Assembly (NCBI GenBank): GCA_963851415.1
Contig: CAWKPF010000003.1
Span: 744,001-808,000 of the forward strand
DNA length: 64,000 bases
From: CAWKPF01 sp963851415
Lineage (GTDB): Bacteria; Acidobacteriota; Thermoanaerobaculia; Multivoradales; Multivoraceae
Direction: 5' to 3'
Made by a program: the position numbers and the translations under genes. The notes under the pieces are model-generated. The model was not told the DNA's origin and did not search any database. It saw only the letters and a program-made list of their open reading frames with translations. Below are positions 23,379-31,789 of the stretch, piece after piece (the first letter of the stretch is position 1; the number at the start of each line of letters is the position of its first letter).

Positions 23379-26060
23379 ATGAGCCTCGCCCCAGAGACCC
23401 GTCTCGGACCCTACGAGATCCTCTCCTCGGTCGGGGCCGGGGGGATGGGCGAGGTGTACCGGGCGCTGGACACTCGTCTCGATCGCTCGGTCGCGATCAA
23501 GATCCTGCCGGAGCACCTCTCGTCCTCCGAGGAGCTTCGACAGCGGTTCGAGCGCGAAGCGAAGACCTTGTCACAGCTGTCGCATCCGCACATCTGTGGC
23601 ATCTACGACGTCGGGCGGGAAGGGAAGACCGACTACCTCGTGATGGAGCTGATCGAAGGCGAGGTGCTCACCGAGCGTCTCGAACGCGGAGCGTTGCCAT
23701 TCGACCAGGTGGTCACGATCGGACTGGAGATCGCCGACGCCCTCGACCAGGCTCACCGCAGCGGTATCGTGCACAGGGACCTCAAGCCCGGCAACGTCAT
23801 GGTCACTCGCTCGGGAGTGAAGCTACTCGACTTCGGACTCGCCAAGGCAACTGCCTCGCCGATCAGCGCCGGGGACTCCACGGCCGACAAGACGTCGCTT
23901 CCCACCCAGGCGAACATCACCCAACAGGGAACGATCCTCGGCACCATTCAGTACATGTCGCCGGAGCAGCTCGAAGGCAAGCCCGCCGACGCTCGCTCCG
24001 ACATCTTCGCGCTGGGTGCCCTGCTCTACGAGATGGCCACTGGTCGCAAGGCGTTCGAGGCGGCGAGCCAGGCATCGATGATTTCCGCGATCATGTCCTC
24101 ACAGCCTCCACCCGTCTCTTCGATCGATCCGATGAGTCCGCCCCTCCTGGACCGTCTGATCCAGGCCTGTCTGGAGAAGGATCCAGACGACCGGATCCAG
24201 ACTGCCCACGACGTGATGCTGCAGCTGCGCTGGATCGGCGAGGGTTCGCAGGCGGGCACTCCGCGTCCCGTCGTGAAGCGGCGCAAGCACCGTGAGCGTC
24301 TGGCCTGGGGGGTGGCCGCCCTCGCGCTGGCAGCGGCAACGTGGCTGGGGCTCACCCGTGGCTCGACGGCTCCTGCCACTGCGCCCCAGCACCTCCATGC
24401 CAGCGTCCTCCTGCCCGAGCAGGTCGGACTCAACAACGCCGTGGTTGCCCCGGATGGCCTCCGGGTCGTGTTCAGCGGCATCGACGAGAACGGTGGCCTT
24501 CAACTCTGGCTGCGCGCGTTGGACAGCGATCAGGCAGAGAGGATTGCCGGGACCGAGGGTGGCTTGCTCCCCTTCTGGTCTCCAGACGGCCGTTTCGTGG
24601 GCTTCTTCGCCGACCGGCAGCTCAAGCGGGTCGAGGCGAGCGGCGGTGCCGCGCTCGCGCTGTATGACGTCGATGGCCTGGGCGGCGCGTGGGCACCCAA
24701 CGGCGACATCTTGTTCACCGCCCCGAGCGGGCCGATCCTGCGGCTGCCGTCCGGCTCGAGCGAAGCGGTCGCGGTCACAGAGGTCGACCAGGCCGCCGGC
24801 GAAACCTCACATCGCTACCCCTTCATTCTGCCCGATGGTCGCCACTTCCTCTATCTGGCGCTCAACACGGCCGGCAATTCGCGTGATCCTGCGAACCAGA
24901 TCTGGGTCGGCTCCCTCGACGGCGAGGCGGGGAAGCCTCTGCTCGCCGCCAACTTCAATGCGCTCTATGCCGACGGCTACCTGATCTTCACTCGCGGCGG
25001 CGATCGAGGAGGAAGTCTCCTCGCACAGCCCCTGGATCCGGACCGATTCGAGATCAGCGGCCAGCCCGTGACCGTGGCCCAGCACGTAGGACTGTACGAC
25101 AACTTCCTCGGCCTCGGCAGCGCCTCCGTCTCGGGCACCGGGACCCTGATCTACGATTCCTCCCGGCTGCTGACTCGGCTCGAGTGGTTCGACCGATCGG
25201 GCAAGCAGACCGGCTCTCTGGGAGAACCGGGCCTGCACGCGGTGCCGGCCATCTCCCCCGACGGAGCTCGCGTCGCCTACGAGGTCTACGACTCGGGCAC
25301 GCAGACCACCCAGGTCTGGGTGGCCGATCTCGCTCGGGGAGTGCAGAGCCGTCTGACCTCGGCGCCGGGCAGCAATGCCGGCCCGGTCTGGTCGCCGGAC
25401 GGCGGTCGCATCGCCTTTCAGTCCGATCGCAAGCACCAGGCCGACGTCATCATCCGGTCCACTGGAGGGGCAGGAGCGGAGCTGGCCCTCACCGACGAGG
25501 ACGGCCAGAAGATCCCCATGGACTGGTCGGCGGACGACCGTTGGATCGTCGTCTTCGACCGCGAGGCCGCCGGGGAACGGCTGGTCGGAATCACTGCCCT
25601 CCCGGTCGACAGTGACGTCGACGGTGACGCAGACCGGCTCGCCGTCCTGCCGAAAGAGTACGACAACATCGGACTCACCCAGCTCTCGCCCGACGTCCGG
25701 TGGCTGGCGTTCGATTCCGACGACTCGGGTCGCCGAGAGGTCTACGTGGTCTCGTTTCCCGACGGCGAACGCCGAGTCCAGATCTCGAACGCCGGCGGCC
25801 GCGACGCCCAGTGGACTCGGGACGGGAGCGAAATCGTCTACCGGTCATTCGAGGGCGAGTTGAAGGCAGTGCCGGTCGACACCACCGGTGGCAGCCTCGT
25901 CGTCGGCTCTCCGAAGCCTCTGTTCCGGCTGCCCGAGGGGGCGCTGCAGTGGGACGTCTCGAGAGACGGAGAGCGCTTCCTGGTCAACGTGCCGCTCATC
26001 AAGAGCTCCTCGGTTCCGCTGACGTTGGTCACCCACTGGACTCGAGGCCTCACGCAATAG
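23379..26060 (+). CDS. Ser/Thr protein kinase with TolB/WD40-like propeller
   Basis: An intact 893-residue transmembrane kinase. Kinase domain residues ~12-275: 'VGAGGMGEVYRALD', 'VAIKIL', 'HRDLKPGNVM', 'LDFGLAKA', 'GTIQYMSPEQL', and all catalytic residues are present. A basic linker ('KRRKHRERLAWG') leads to one membrane helix ('VAALALAAATWLGLTRG'). An extracytoplasmic beta-propeller of about 550 residues follows, with repeated 'SPDGxRVxF'-type blades ('FWSPDGRFVGFFADRQLKRV', 'WSPDGGRIAFQSDRK'). This PknB + propeller layout is common in Acidobacteriota. It lacks the STAND NTPase present in the two kinases at 1.4-10.8 kb and shows no frame break. Confidence 0.92.
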   Translation: MSLAPETRLGPYEILSSVGAGGMGEVYRALDTRLDRSVAIKILPEHLSSSEELRQRFEREAKTLSQLSHPHICGIYDVGREGKTDYLVMELIEGEVLTERLERGALPFDQVVTIGLEIADALDQAHRSGIVHRDLKPGNVMVTRSGVKLLDFGLAKATASPISAGDSTADKTSLPTQANITQQGTILGTIQYMSPEQLEGKPADARSDIFALGALLYEMATGRKAFEAASQASMISAIMSSQPPPVSSIDPMSPPLLDRLIQACLEKDPDDRIQTAHDVMLQLRWIGEGSQAGTPRPVVKRRKHRERLAWGVAALALAAATWLGLTRGSTAPATAPQHLHASVLLPEQVGLNNAVVAPDGLRVVFSGIDENGGLQLWLRALDSDQAERIAGTEGGLLPFWSPDGRFVGFFADRQLKRVEASGGAALALYDVDGLGGAWAPNGDILFTAPSGPILRLPSGSSEAVAVTEVDQAAGETSHRYPFILPDGRHFLYLALNTAGNSRDPANQIWVGSLDGEAGKPLLAANFNALYADGYLIFTRGGDRGGSLLAQPLDPDRFEISGQPVTVAQHVGLYDNFLGLGSASVSGTGTLIYDSSRLLTRLEWFDRSGKQTGSLGEPGLHAVPAISPDGARVAYEVYDSGTQTTQVWVADLARGVQSRLTSAPGSNAGPVWSPDGGRIAFQSDRKHQADVIIRSTGGAGAELALTDEDGQKIPMDWSADDRWIVVFDREAAGERLVGITALPVDSDVDGDADRLAVLPKEYDNIGLTQLSPDVRWLAFDSDDSGRREVYVVSFPDGERRVQISNAGGRDAQWTRDGSEIVYRSFEGELKAVPVDTTGGSLVVGSPKPLFRLPEGALQWDVSRDGERFLVNVPLIKSSSVPLTLVTHWTRGLTQ

Positions 26061-26104
26061 ACCTCCGTCGGGAGGAAGGATGTGGCGCCTCCTCTCGGGG
26101 AAAA

Positions 26105-26133
26105 GGGGAGGGGGCCGCGCGCGCCCCCTCCTT
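26105..26133 (-). terminator. GC-rich hairpin, terminator of the M28 peptidase gene
   Basis: GGAGGGGGC (26107-26115) pairs with GCCCCCTCC (26123-26131) around a seven-base loop. On the minus strand the stem is followed by CCCCTTTT, as in an intrinsic terminator for the peptidase gene that ends at 26167. It may also stop transcripts from the kinase on the plus strand. Confidence 0.65.
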
Positions 26134-26166
26134 GCCTCGCTGCCAGGGCTCCTGGCCGCTCGAGGT

Positions 26167-27717
26167 CTACTCGACCGGCTGCGGTCCTGCGGGCTTGAAG
26201 TTGCCCTTGCCACGCTCGCCGTTGACAGCCTCGGTGTTCATCGCGAACTGCAGTGTCGCCGCCGCGACCGCGTCCGAGTTCACGTCGAGGGCCTCGAGGC
26301 TGATGTTGTCGAAGGTGTCGCAGGCCAGGTGGTAGCACGGGTCGTACTGTTCGCCGGCGACGCCGCCCCAGATCGCGGCCTCCTCGTCGGTCTTGACGAC
26401 TTCGGCTCCCGTGAAGAGCCCGCCCGCCGGGATGCCGACGGCAACGAACGGGGCGTAGTCGGATCGCCCGTCGAAGTCGGTACCCTTGTAGGGCAGGCCT
26501 CGCTCATCGTAGAAGGCCTCGAAAAAGGCCTCGATCGGGGCCGAGCCCTCCGGCCCGGGTCCCTGGCCGATGCCGTCGGAGTCGTCACCGTCGAGGATGA
26601 AGTAGACGAAGTTGGGGGAGGCAATCATGTGGAAGTCGAGATAGAGCGCGATGTTCTCCAGCTCCTCGTCGCTCAGGCCGTCGACGTAGGCGCTCGAGCC
26701 GACGAGGCCGGACTCCTCGGCGCCCCACCACGCGAAGCGCAACGTGTTGCGGGGCCGGACCTTGGCCATCTTCACGGCGACCTCGAGCAGCGCTGCACTG
26801 CCCGAGCCGTTGTCCTGGATTCCCGGTCCGGCCGTGACCGAGTCCAGGTGTGCGCCCGCCATGACGACGTTGCTGTCCTCGCGTCCCGGCAGCTCGGCGA
26901 GCACGTTGTACTGGGTGACCACGACGCTCGGATCGACGTTGATATAGGCCTGGGACCCGATTCCGGAGAGCGCGATGCCTTGGGAGAAGCTGGCTCCCAC
27001 CATCGGGATGGTCAGGTTGCTCGGGCTGCCGTCCGGTAGCGCGCTCGCATTGCCAACGATCAGGCCCATCCTCGCGGGTGTGTTCCCCTGGTTGAAGAGG
27101 ATCACTGCCTCGGCTCCGGCCGCCTGGGCATTGACGGCTTTCGTGGAGAAGAAGCAGCTGCCTCGCTGGATCAAAGCGATGTCGCTCGGACCGGAGAAGT
27201 CGAGACCGGAGAAGTCGCTGGCTTCACAGCCGCTGGTCGAACTTGCCGGGTCCGCCGGCCAGGCCCCGCCTCCCAGCGCCAGGTCCACCGGGATCACAAG
27301 GCCGGTGACGGTGCCCACACCGGAGCCTGTGAAGGCACTGGTCTCGTACTCCACGATGGGACCGGGGGCGATCTGCAGCAAGGTCGCCGGGGGTACGAAG
27401 AGGAAATCGAACGGGTCGAGCTCGACGTCGTAGCCCACTGCCTCGAGCGTCTCGGCGACGTAGAGAACGCTTTCGTCGTAGCCTGGCGTCCCGCTGGCGC
27501 GCGTGCCGTCATTGGCGTCGGCGATCGCCTGGAATGCCGCCTGATGGGCGCGTACGCCGTCGAGGGTGACGCATTCCTGGAGCTTGGCCTGAGTGTTGTT
27601 GACTCGTGTGTCGCAGCTGGTCGGGCCGGCTTCGATCGACGAGGGCATCGAAAGGCCGAAGAGAACGCCGAGGACCGCTGCGGCAACCATCGTGGGCGAG
27701 AGCAGGTTCAGTTTCAT
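26167..27717 (-). CDS. secreted M28-family aminopeptidase with PA domain
   Basis: A 516-residue exported zinc peptidase. The signal peptide is 'VAAAVLGVLFGLSMPSSIEA'. A PA insert follows ('GSCFFSTKAVNAQAAGAEAV', 'ILFNQGNT'). The M28 catalytic domain shows the expected ligands: His and Asp in 'GAHLDSV', Asp in 'GIQDNGSGSA', Glu-Glu in 'WWGAEESGLVG', Asp in 'DFHMIASPN' and a final His in 'CYHLACDTFDN'. The closest known type is the leucine/arginyl aminopeptidase family with PA domain (as in Streptomyces aminopeptidase and plant/fungal relatives). It probably degrades peptides outside the cytoplasm for nutrition. It diverges from the BON/UspA genes. Confidence 0.9.
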   Translation of the reverse strand: MKLNLLSPTMVAAAVLGVLFGLSMPSSIEAGPTSCDTRVNNTQAKLQECVTLDGVRAHQAAFQAIADANDGTRASGTPGYDESVLYVAETLEAVGYDVELDPFDFLFVPPATLLQIAPGPIVEYETSAFTGSGVGTVTGLVIPVDLALGGGAWPADPASSTSGCEASDFSGLDFSGPSDIALIQRGSCFFSTKAVNAQAAGAEAVILFNQGNTPARMGLIVGNASALPDGSPSNLTIPMVGASFSQGIALSGIGSQAYINVDPSVVVTQYNVLAELPGREDSNVVMAGAHLDSVTAGPGIQDNGSGSAALLEVAVKMAKVRPRNTLRFAWWGAEESGLVGSSAYVDGLSDEELENIALYLDFHMIASPNFVYFILDGDDSDGIGQGPGPEGSAPIEAFFEAFYDERGLPYKGTDFDGRSDYAPFVAVGIPAGGLFTGAEVVKTDEEAAIWGGVAGEQYDPCYHLACDTFDNISLEALDVNSDAVAAATLQFAMNTEAVNGERGKGNFKPAGPQPVE

Positions 27718-28248
27718 GTGTTGTCTCCCTACAGTGTTCGAAGGTGGGGTCTCGAGACCGACTCTGCTGGAACCGTGGCTCGAACGAGACAGCCTCGGGC
27801 GCTCGAGCGCGCGCGCACGTCAGCGTCCGAGCTTCCGGTCGGCAGCCTCTCCTTCGACATCGGACTACGTCCCCGGACCTCCGGACCTCGGCATCGACCG
27901 CGTCGACGTCAGGGGAGTCGACCGGGGGGAGCACTTCAGAAGAAATTCAACAGATACAGATGTCACTCTATGAAAACGAAAGTCTCGCCGCAAGGTACGA
28001 AAGAGGGAACGCGAAGCGTGAAACGGTCGCAGGGCGCCGGCGGGCGACCGTATTCCTGTCCCCCGTGTCTGGGGGCCGAGGGCAGCGAGGCGATGAAGAT
28101 CTCGGCGCTCGTGCGGAGGGGGGCTCGCCGACGAGAGCTCTCCGGTAGGAATTGCTGCGAGGCGGTAAAAGGTGCCGGATCGAACCGCGTCGCTCGCCGC
28201 AGGATCAGGGAGGAGAGCCATGGCAAGTCGTTTGCAACAACCCCGGGT
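27718..28248. other. long divergent intergenic region with a repeated 67-bp element
   Basis: About 530 bases lie between the M28 peptidase and the BON lipoprotein. ORFs cross it, but none has a ribosome site or a recognisable product. Its notable content is the element at 28112-28178, which recurs at 35187-35251. AGGGAGGAGAG near 28208 is a strong ribosome site for an ATG at 28220, which is in a different frame from the BON protein. Confidence 0.5.
28112..28178 (+). promoter_or_regulatory. conserved intergenic element, copy A (candidate structured leader)
   Basis: Roughly 85% identical to 35187-35251; the shared core runs CGCCGACGAGAGCTCTCCGG and continues through TGCTGCGAG..CGG and GGTGCCGG. 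It contains the perfect palindrome GAGAGCTCTC. It lies ~70 bases upstream of the BON/UspA genes. I could not match it to a known riboswitch. It may be a leader RNA, an operator or a dispersed repeat. Confidence 0.45.
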
Positions 28249-29088
28249 ATGCATCTACCGCAGGTCCGAATCCAGCTTGTCCTGATCGCTGTAGTCGTCC
28301 TCACGACCCATTCGTGCGTCTCCCGGCCTGCCCAGGCGAGGCCCATGGCTCGGAGTCCGGCCACCCTGGAAGTCGCCATCCCCGGCGAAGAGTCCGTATC
28401 GAAGAGCGACGAGCCGCTTGCCGATACAGATGCCGATGCCCATGTCGACGCCGATGTCGATGCCGATCGCGAGCTCGAGCGTCGCGTCCTCCTCAGACTG
28501 TTGCGCAGTGGCAGTCTCGCCAATGCCGAGGTCGACGTGGACTCCGCACAGGGAGTCGTCCAACTCTCCGGTCGAGTGGGGACCGAGCGAGCCCTCGCAA
28601 CGGCCCGACGCATCGCCGAGCGCACGTTCGGGGTCCACGGTATCGAGTCCGACCTGAGAATCGACCCCGAGCTCGCTGACATCGGGACTCGCCGTGACGA
28701 AGCGATCGCCCGCGAGGCTGCGCAACTGCTCGCCTCGCTCTACCCTTCCGCCGAGGCTCGCGACACCTGGCTCTATGGATGGGAGATCCGGGGCGACGGA
28801 TGGGAGATCGAGCTCGATGTCGACCACGGCGCGGTGATGCTGTCGGGCAGCGTACCTACGCGGGCAGACATCAGTCGCTGTGTCGTGGCGGCGCATGGCG
28901 TCGATGGCGTGCGCCGCGTCTTCAGCGATCTCGGGTGGGTCGACCGGCAAGGCGCTGATGCGCTGCCGTATCCGCGGGGCTACTACCCCTACGGCTATCC
29001 CCCCAGTCATCCCCTGGGCGCGTACCCGTATCCCTGGGACTGGAGCGCCACTCCGACATTTTCCTTTCCAGACAGGAGGCCGATATGA
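28249..29088 (+). CDS. BON-domain (osmotic-stress-type) lipoprotein
   Basis: A 279-residue envelope protein. A hydrophobic N-terminus ('IQLVLIAVVVLTTHSC') ends in Cys and looks like an atypical lipobox. An acidic Asp-Ala linker is followed by two BON domains: one near 'LLRSGSLANAEVDVDSAQGV' with 'VVQLSGRVGT', and a second with 'AVMLSGSVPTRADIS'. The C-terminus is rich in Pro/Tyr/Gly. BON domains bind phospholipid and occur in OsmY-like stress proteins. ATG 28249 lacks a ribosome site. A well-placed ATG at 28220 is out of frame, so a one-base sequence error may hide the true start. The stop overlaps the ATG of the UspA gene (ATGA). Confidence 0.7.
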   Translation: MHLPQVRIQLVLIAVVVLTTHSCVSRPAQARPMARSPATLEVAIPGEESVSKSDEPLADTDADAHVDADVDADRELERRVLLRLLRSGSLANAEVDVDSAQGVVQLSGRVGTERALATARRIAERTFGVHGIESDLRIDPELADIGTRRDEAIAREAAQLLASLYPSAEARDTWLYGWEIRGDGWEIELDVDHGAVMLSGSVPTRADISRCVVAAHGVDGVRRVFSDLGWVDRQGADALPYPRGYYPYGYPPSHPLGAYPYPWDWSATPTFSFPDRRPI

Positions 29089-30257
29089 GGCATGACCTGA
29101 GCATCGAGAAAGTACTCTTCCCTACGGATTTCTCCGATCATTCGGAGGAGGCTCTCGCCCAGGCGGCCGAGGTGGCCGATCGCTTCGGAGCCGAGCTCCT
29201 GATGCTGCACGTCGTCCCCGAGCGGCGACTCGACCCACTCGACTGGGGAGAAATGCCGAGCATGGAGGAACTGGAGAGGCTCTTCGAGCGAGAGGCCAAC
29301 CAGAGAGTGACCGCTCTGCAGCGGCCCCCTCGAGTGGCGGTGCGCCAGATCCTTCGACGCGGCTCGCCGGCAGAGACGATTCATGCCGTCGCCCGCGAGG
29401 AGGGTGTGGAGCTGATCGTCATGGCTGCGCGCAGTCGCAAGGGACTCGCGCAATGGATGCTCGGTAGCGTGACGGAGGACGTGATTCGCGGGGCAGAGTG
29501 CGATGTCATGACCCTGCGCAGGAGGGAGCACGGAGCGACCTTCGACTCGCTCGAGCGGGTGCTCGTTCCGATCGACTTCTCAGAGCACGCCGCGGGTGCT
29601 TTGCGCATCGGCCATGCCCTCGCACGGGCCTGTGGCGCCGAAGTCCAGCTGCTTCACGTGATTCCACCGACCTCGTATCCGGCCTTCTATCCTCCATCCG
29701 CGACTCACGCGGTCGAACAGGACGTGGATGCCCTTCTCGATCGCTCCCGGCTCGAGCTGGAGACGGCGTGGGAGGAGCTCGAGGCGACCGGCCCCAAGGT
29801 CGCCCACAGCGTGCAGGCCGTGTTCGGAACTCCCGCAGTCGAGATCCTCGAAGCCTCGCGCAAGAGAAGCGACCTGATCGTTCTCGGGAGCCACGGCCGG
29901 AGTGGTCTCGAGCGTCTCCTGCTCGGCAGTGTCGCCGAGCGCGTTCTGCACCGAGCCGACCGTCCCGTGTGGGTGGTCAAGTCGCCGCACTCCGAGTCGA
30001 CCCGTCGAGGCCTATCCAGAGAAGAAGATGAGGATGAGGAGCTCGAGCGGGCACTCAAAGATCCGGCCAGTGTCTTCGCGTCTCCGAACCAGGTTCTCGT
30101 GCAGGGTGACTGGAGCGCCGAACAGCGGCGCCAAGTCCTCGAACAGTGGCGCCTCGACGCCGAGCGATTGGCGTCTTCGGCGGACGAGAACATGAGCGGT
30201 GGCGAGCCCGCCCGACTGCGAGAGGTCCATCTCGCTCTCGAGGAGCTCGGAGCCTAG
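29085..30257 (+). CDS. tandem universal stress protein (two UspA domains)
   Basis: A 390-residue cytoplasmic protein with two UspA folds, residues ~5-145 and ~155-300. Each begins 'VLFPTDFSDHSEEAL' / 'VLVPIDFSEHAAGAL'. Each ends with the ATP-binding glycine motif: 'ARSRKGLAQWMLGSVTEDVI' (less canonical) and 'GSHGRSGLERLLLGSVAERV' (G-2x-G-9x-G-S, canonical). So the second domain is likelier to bind ATP. An acidic tail ('EEDEDEELERAL') and a short helical region follow. Its start overlaps the stop of the BON lipoprotein gene, which implies co-translation and a shared stress role. Confidence 0.9.
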   Translation: MRHDLSIEKVLFPTDFSDHSEEALAQAAEVADRFGAELLMLHVVPERRLDPLDWGEMPSMEELERLFEREANQRVTALQRPPRVAVRQILRRGSPAETIHAVAREEGVELIVMAARSRKGLAQWMLGSVTEDVIRGAECDVMTLRRREHGATFDSLERVLVPIDFSEHAAGALRIGHALARACGAEVQLLHVIPPTSYPAFYPPSATHAVEQDVDALLDRSRLELETAWEELEATGPKVAHSVQAVFGTPAVEILEASRKRSDLIVLGSHGRSGLERLLLGSVAERVLHRADRPVWVVKSPHSESTRRGLSREEDEDEELERALKDPASVFASPNQVLVQGDWSAEQRRQVLEQWRLDAERLASSADENMSGGEPARLREVHLALEELGA

Positions 30258-30302
30258 TGTCGGAGCCTGGCGCTCGAAGCCTGGTGCTCGGAGCCTGATG
30301 GG
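30248..30302. repeat. 14-bp tandem repeat, four copies
   Basis: CGGAGCCTGGCGCT-like units start at 30248, 30261, 30275 and 30289 and span the stop codon of the UspA gene. They are imperfect (CGGAGCCTAGTGT, CGGAGCCTGGCGCT, CGAAGCCTGGTGCT, CGGAGCCTGATGGG). Confidence 0.8.
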
Positions 30303-30402
30303 GGACGGTCGCACGCACACTGGCGGGCTTCCGTGATCAACGAACCGGTGCCGACAACGACACCATAGAACTGAGAACAACAACAGAGGAGAGATTCGAG
30401 AC

Positions 30403-30705
30403 ATGAGCGAAACAAGAGATGCCTATGTGAAGAGGATGAAGGCGCAGCTCGACGAGTGGAACGCCGACATCGACAAGCTCCAGTCGAAGGCGAAGAAAGC
30501 AGAAGCCCGGGCACAGATTCGTTATGACCAACAGATTCACGAGCTACGCCGGCTGACGGACGAGGCCCGAGCCCGACTCGAACAGGCTCGAAGCGCCGGC
30601 GACGAGGCGTGGGAAGAGCTCAGGCAGGGCTTCGAGTCTTCCTGGGAGACGGTTCGCGAGGCCTTCCGGGAGATGAAGGAACCGGCGATGGCGGAACACG
30701 GCTGA
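30403..30705 (+). CDS. small coiled-coil stress-type protein
   Basis: A 100-residue, highly charged, almost wholly helical protein with no signal peptide ('LQSKAKKAEARAQIRYDQQ', 'RLTDEARARLEQARSAGDEA'). The C-terminal 'DEAWEELRQGFESSWETVRE' parallels 'DDEFDELWAGTKEAWHKVSN' in the 103-residue protein at 55593-55904, so the two are probably distant paralogues. AGAGGAGAG precedes ATG 30403. It follows the BON/UspA genes by 145 bases in the same direction and may be part of the same stress regulon. No enzymatic motif is visible. Confidence 0.75.
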   Translation: MSETRDAYVKRMKAQLDEWNADIDKLQSKAKKAEARAQIRYDQQIHELRRLTDEARARLEQARSAGDEAWEELRQGFESSWETVREAFREMKEPAMAEHG

Positions 30706-30737
30706 GTCCGCTCCCCCGCAGTGCCGAGAATCGCCAA

Positions 30738-30757
30738 CGGCTTCAGCTCTGAAGCCG
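30738..30757. terminator. hairpin between convergent genes
   Basis: CGGCTTCAG-CT-CTGAAGCCG is a perfect inverted repeat between the coiled-coil gene (plus) and the outer-membrane protein gene (minus). It has no T-run; a terminator role is inferred from position. Confidence 0.45.
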
Positions 30758-30800
30758 ACAAGTAGGTGCCGGCGAACGAGATGTACGGGGAAGGCCGCTC

Positions 30801-31745
30801 CTACTGCAGGACGACACTGGGGATCGGAAAGGTGGCCATGAACACGAAGGTATTGCCCTGGCTGTTGTTCTTCACACCGATGTCCCAGAAGTAGCGAAGG
30901 TTGACCGATCCGTAGAACTTCTTCTTGGTCGCCAAGGGCAGCACGACCTCGGGGCCGACACCGAAGATCTCGTGCTTCTTCAAATCGGGGAGCAACGCTT
31001 CGACTTCCGGAGACAAGTCGTCCGACGTCATCTTCCACTGGGCGAAGTAGGCGATTCCAGCGCTCAGGGCGCCGCCGGCCCAGGACTTCCCAAGCCCTCC
31101 CTCGATCGTCAACAGGTCCCCCACCTGCACGTTCGAATTCTCTTTCGAGCTGTGGGTGGCGTAGAAGGCGAGCGCTGCGAAGTGCCAGGAGTGGTCCTCG
31201 TCGAAGTAGAAGGTGGTTCCGCCGAAGACCTCGTAGGTCCACATCCCGAGCCCGGTGTTGTCCTCGCCCCCGTCCTCGTACTTGCCGGTCGGCACGTTCA
31301 CACCGAGTCCCGCCATGTAGTCGGCACGCCTGGTATGCCAGCCGAGATTGATCGGCTGGAGGTAGAGATCTCCCATGCCGAGCCCGGTGTCGCTGTCGAT
31401 CCCCAGGGCCGGCGCCTCGAGGGCGTTGTCGACCGCCGAGGGAGTCACGAAGACGCTGTACGTGCCGCCGAGGAAGGTGAAGTTGCTCACCCACCAGAGA
31501 TAGGGTGCCACGGCGTTGACATCGAGATTGCCTTGGAAGGGCAGTTTCTCTCCGTCCCCTCTTCTGATCTCGCCGATGTCGAGATTGGCGTAGAGGAGCC
31601 CGGCATACCACCCGGGCCCGGGCTGGGTGCCGGCCAACAGCCCGTAGTCGCCGCGTAGATTGTGGCCGTTGAGCTGCGCCGCCGCTGGCAGGGCAACGCC
31701 TTCAGCCAGTAAGAGCAGAAGAAGCCTGAGCAGGGTTTGCTTCAT
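30801..31745 (-). CDS. outer-membrane channel-like protein (phenol-degradation meta-pathway / transporter family)
   Basis: A 314-residue exported beta-barrel protein. ATG 31745 gives a clean signal peptide ('LLRLLLLLLAEGVALPAAAQ'). The rest alternates aromatic and polar residues as in barrels ('YLWWVSNFTFLGGTYSVFVT', 'DYMAGLGVNVPTGKYEDGGE', 'TYEVFGGTTFYFDEDHSWHF'). The pattern 'G.G..P.GKY' and the terminal 'FVFMATFPI' fit the family annotated 'protein involved in meta-pathway of phenol degradation' (PF13557-like), whose members are thought to move hydrophobic compounds across the outer membrane. It lies downstream of, and in the same direction as, the sulfatase gene (44 bases apart), so the two are likely co-transcribed. 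Confidence 0.75.
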   Translation of the reverse strand: MKQTLLRLLLLLLAEGVALPAAAQLNGHNLRGDYGLLAGTQPGPGWYAGLLYANLDIGEIRRGDGEKLPFQGNLDVNAVAPYLWWVSNFTFLGGTYSVFVTPSAVDNALEAPALGIDSDTGLGMGDLYLQPINLGWHTRRADYMAGLGVNVPTGKYEDGGEDNTGLGMWTYEVFGGTTFYFDEDHSWHFAALAFYATHSSKENSNVQVGDLLTIEGGLGKSWAGGALSAGIAYFAQWKMTSDDLSPEVEALLPDLKKHEIFGVGPEVVLPLATKKKFYGSVNLRYFWDIGVKNNSQGNTFVFMATFPIPSVVLQ

Positions 31746-31789
31746 GACACGTCGTCTCTGGTTCGTAAAACGGGAAGGCCGAGAGGCTC

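Noticed and set aside
28112..28178. Cyclic-di-GMP or guanidine riboswitch
   Set aside because: A few short words (CTCCGGTAGG, ACGAGAG) recall such RNAs, but the conserved cores and their order are absent.
27544..28248. Upstream extension of the BON protein ORF to 27544
   Set aside because: The extension is Arg-rich without domain similarity, overlaps the M28 peptidase signal-peptide region on the other strand, and would hide the lipoprotein signal.
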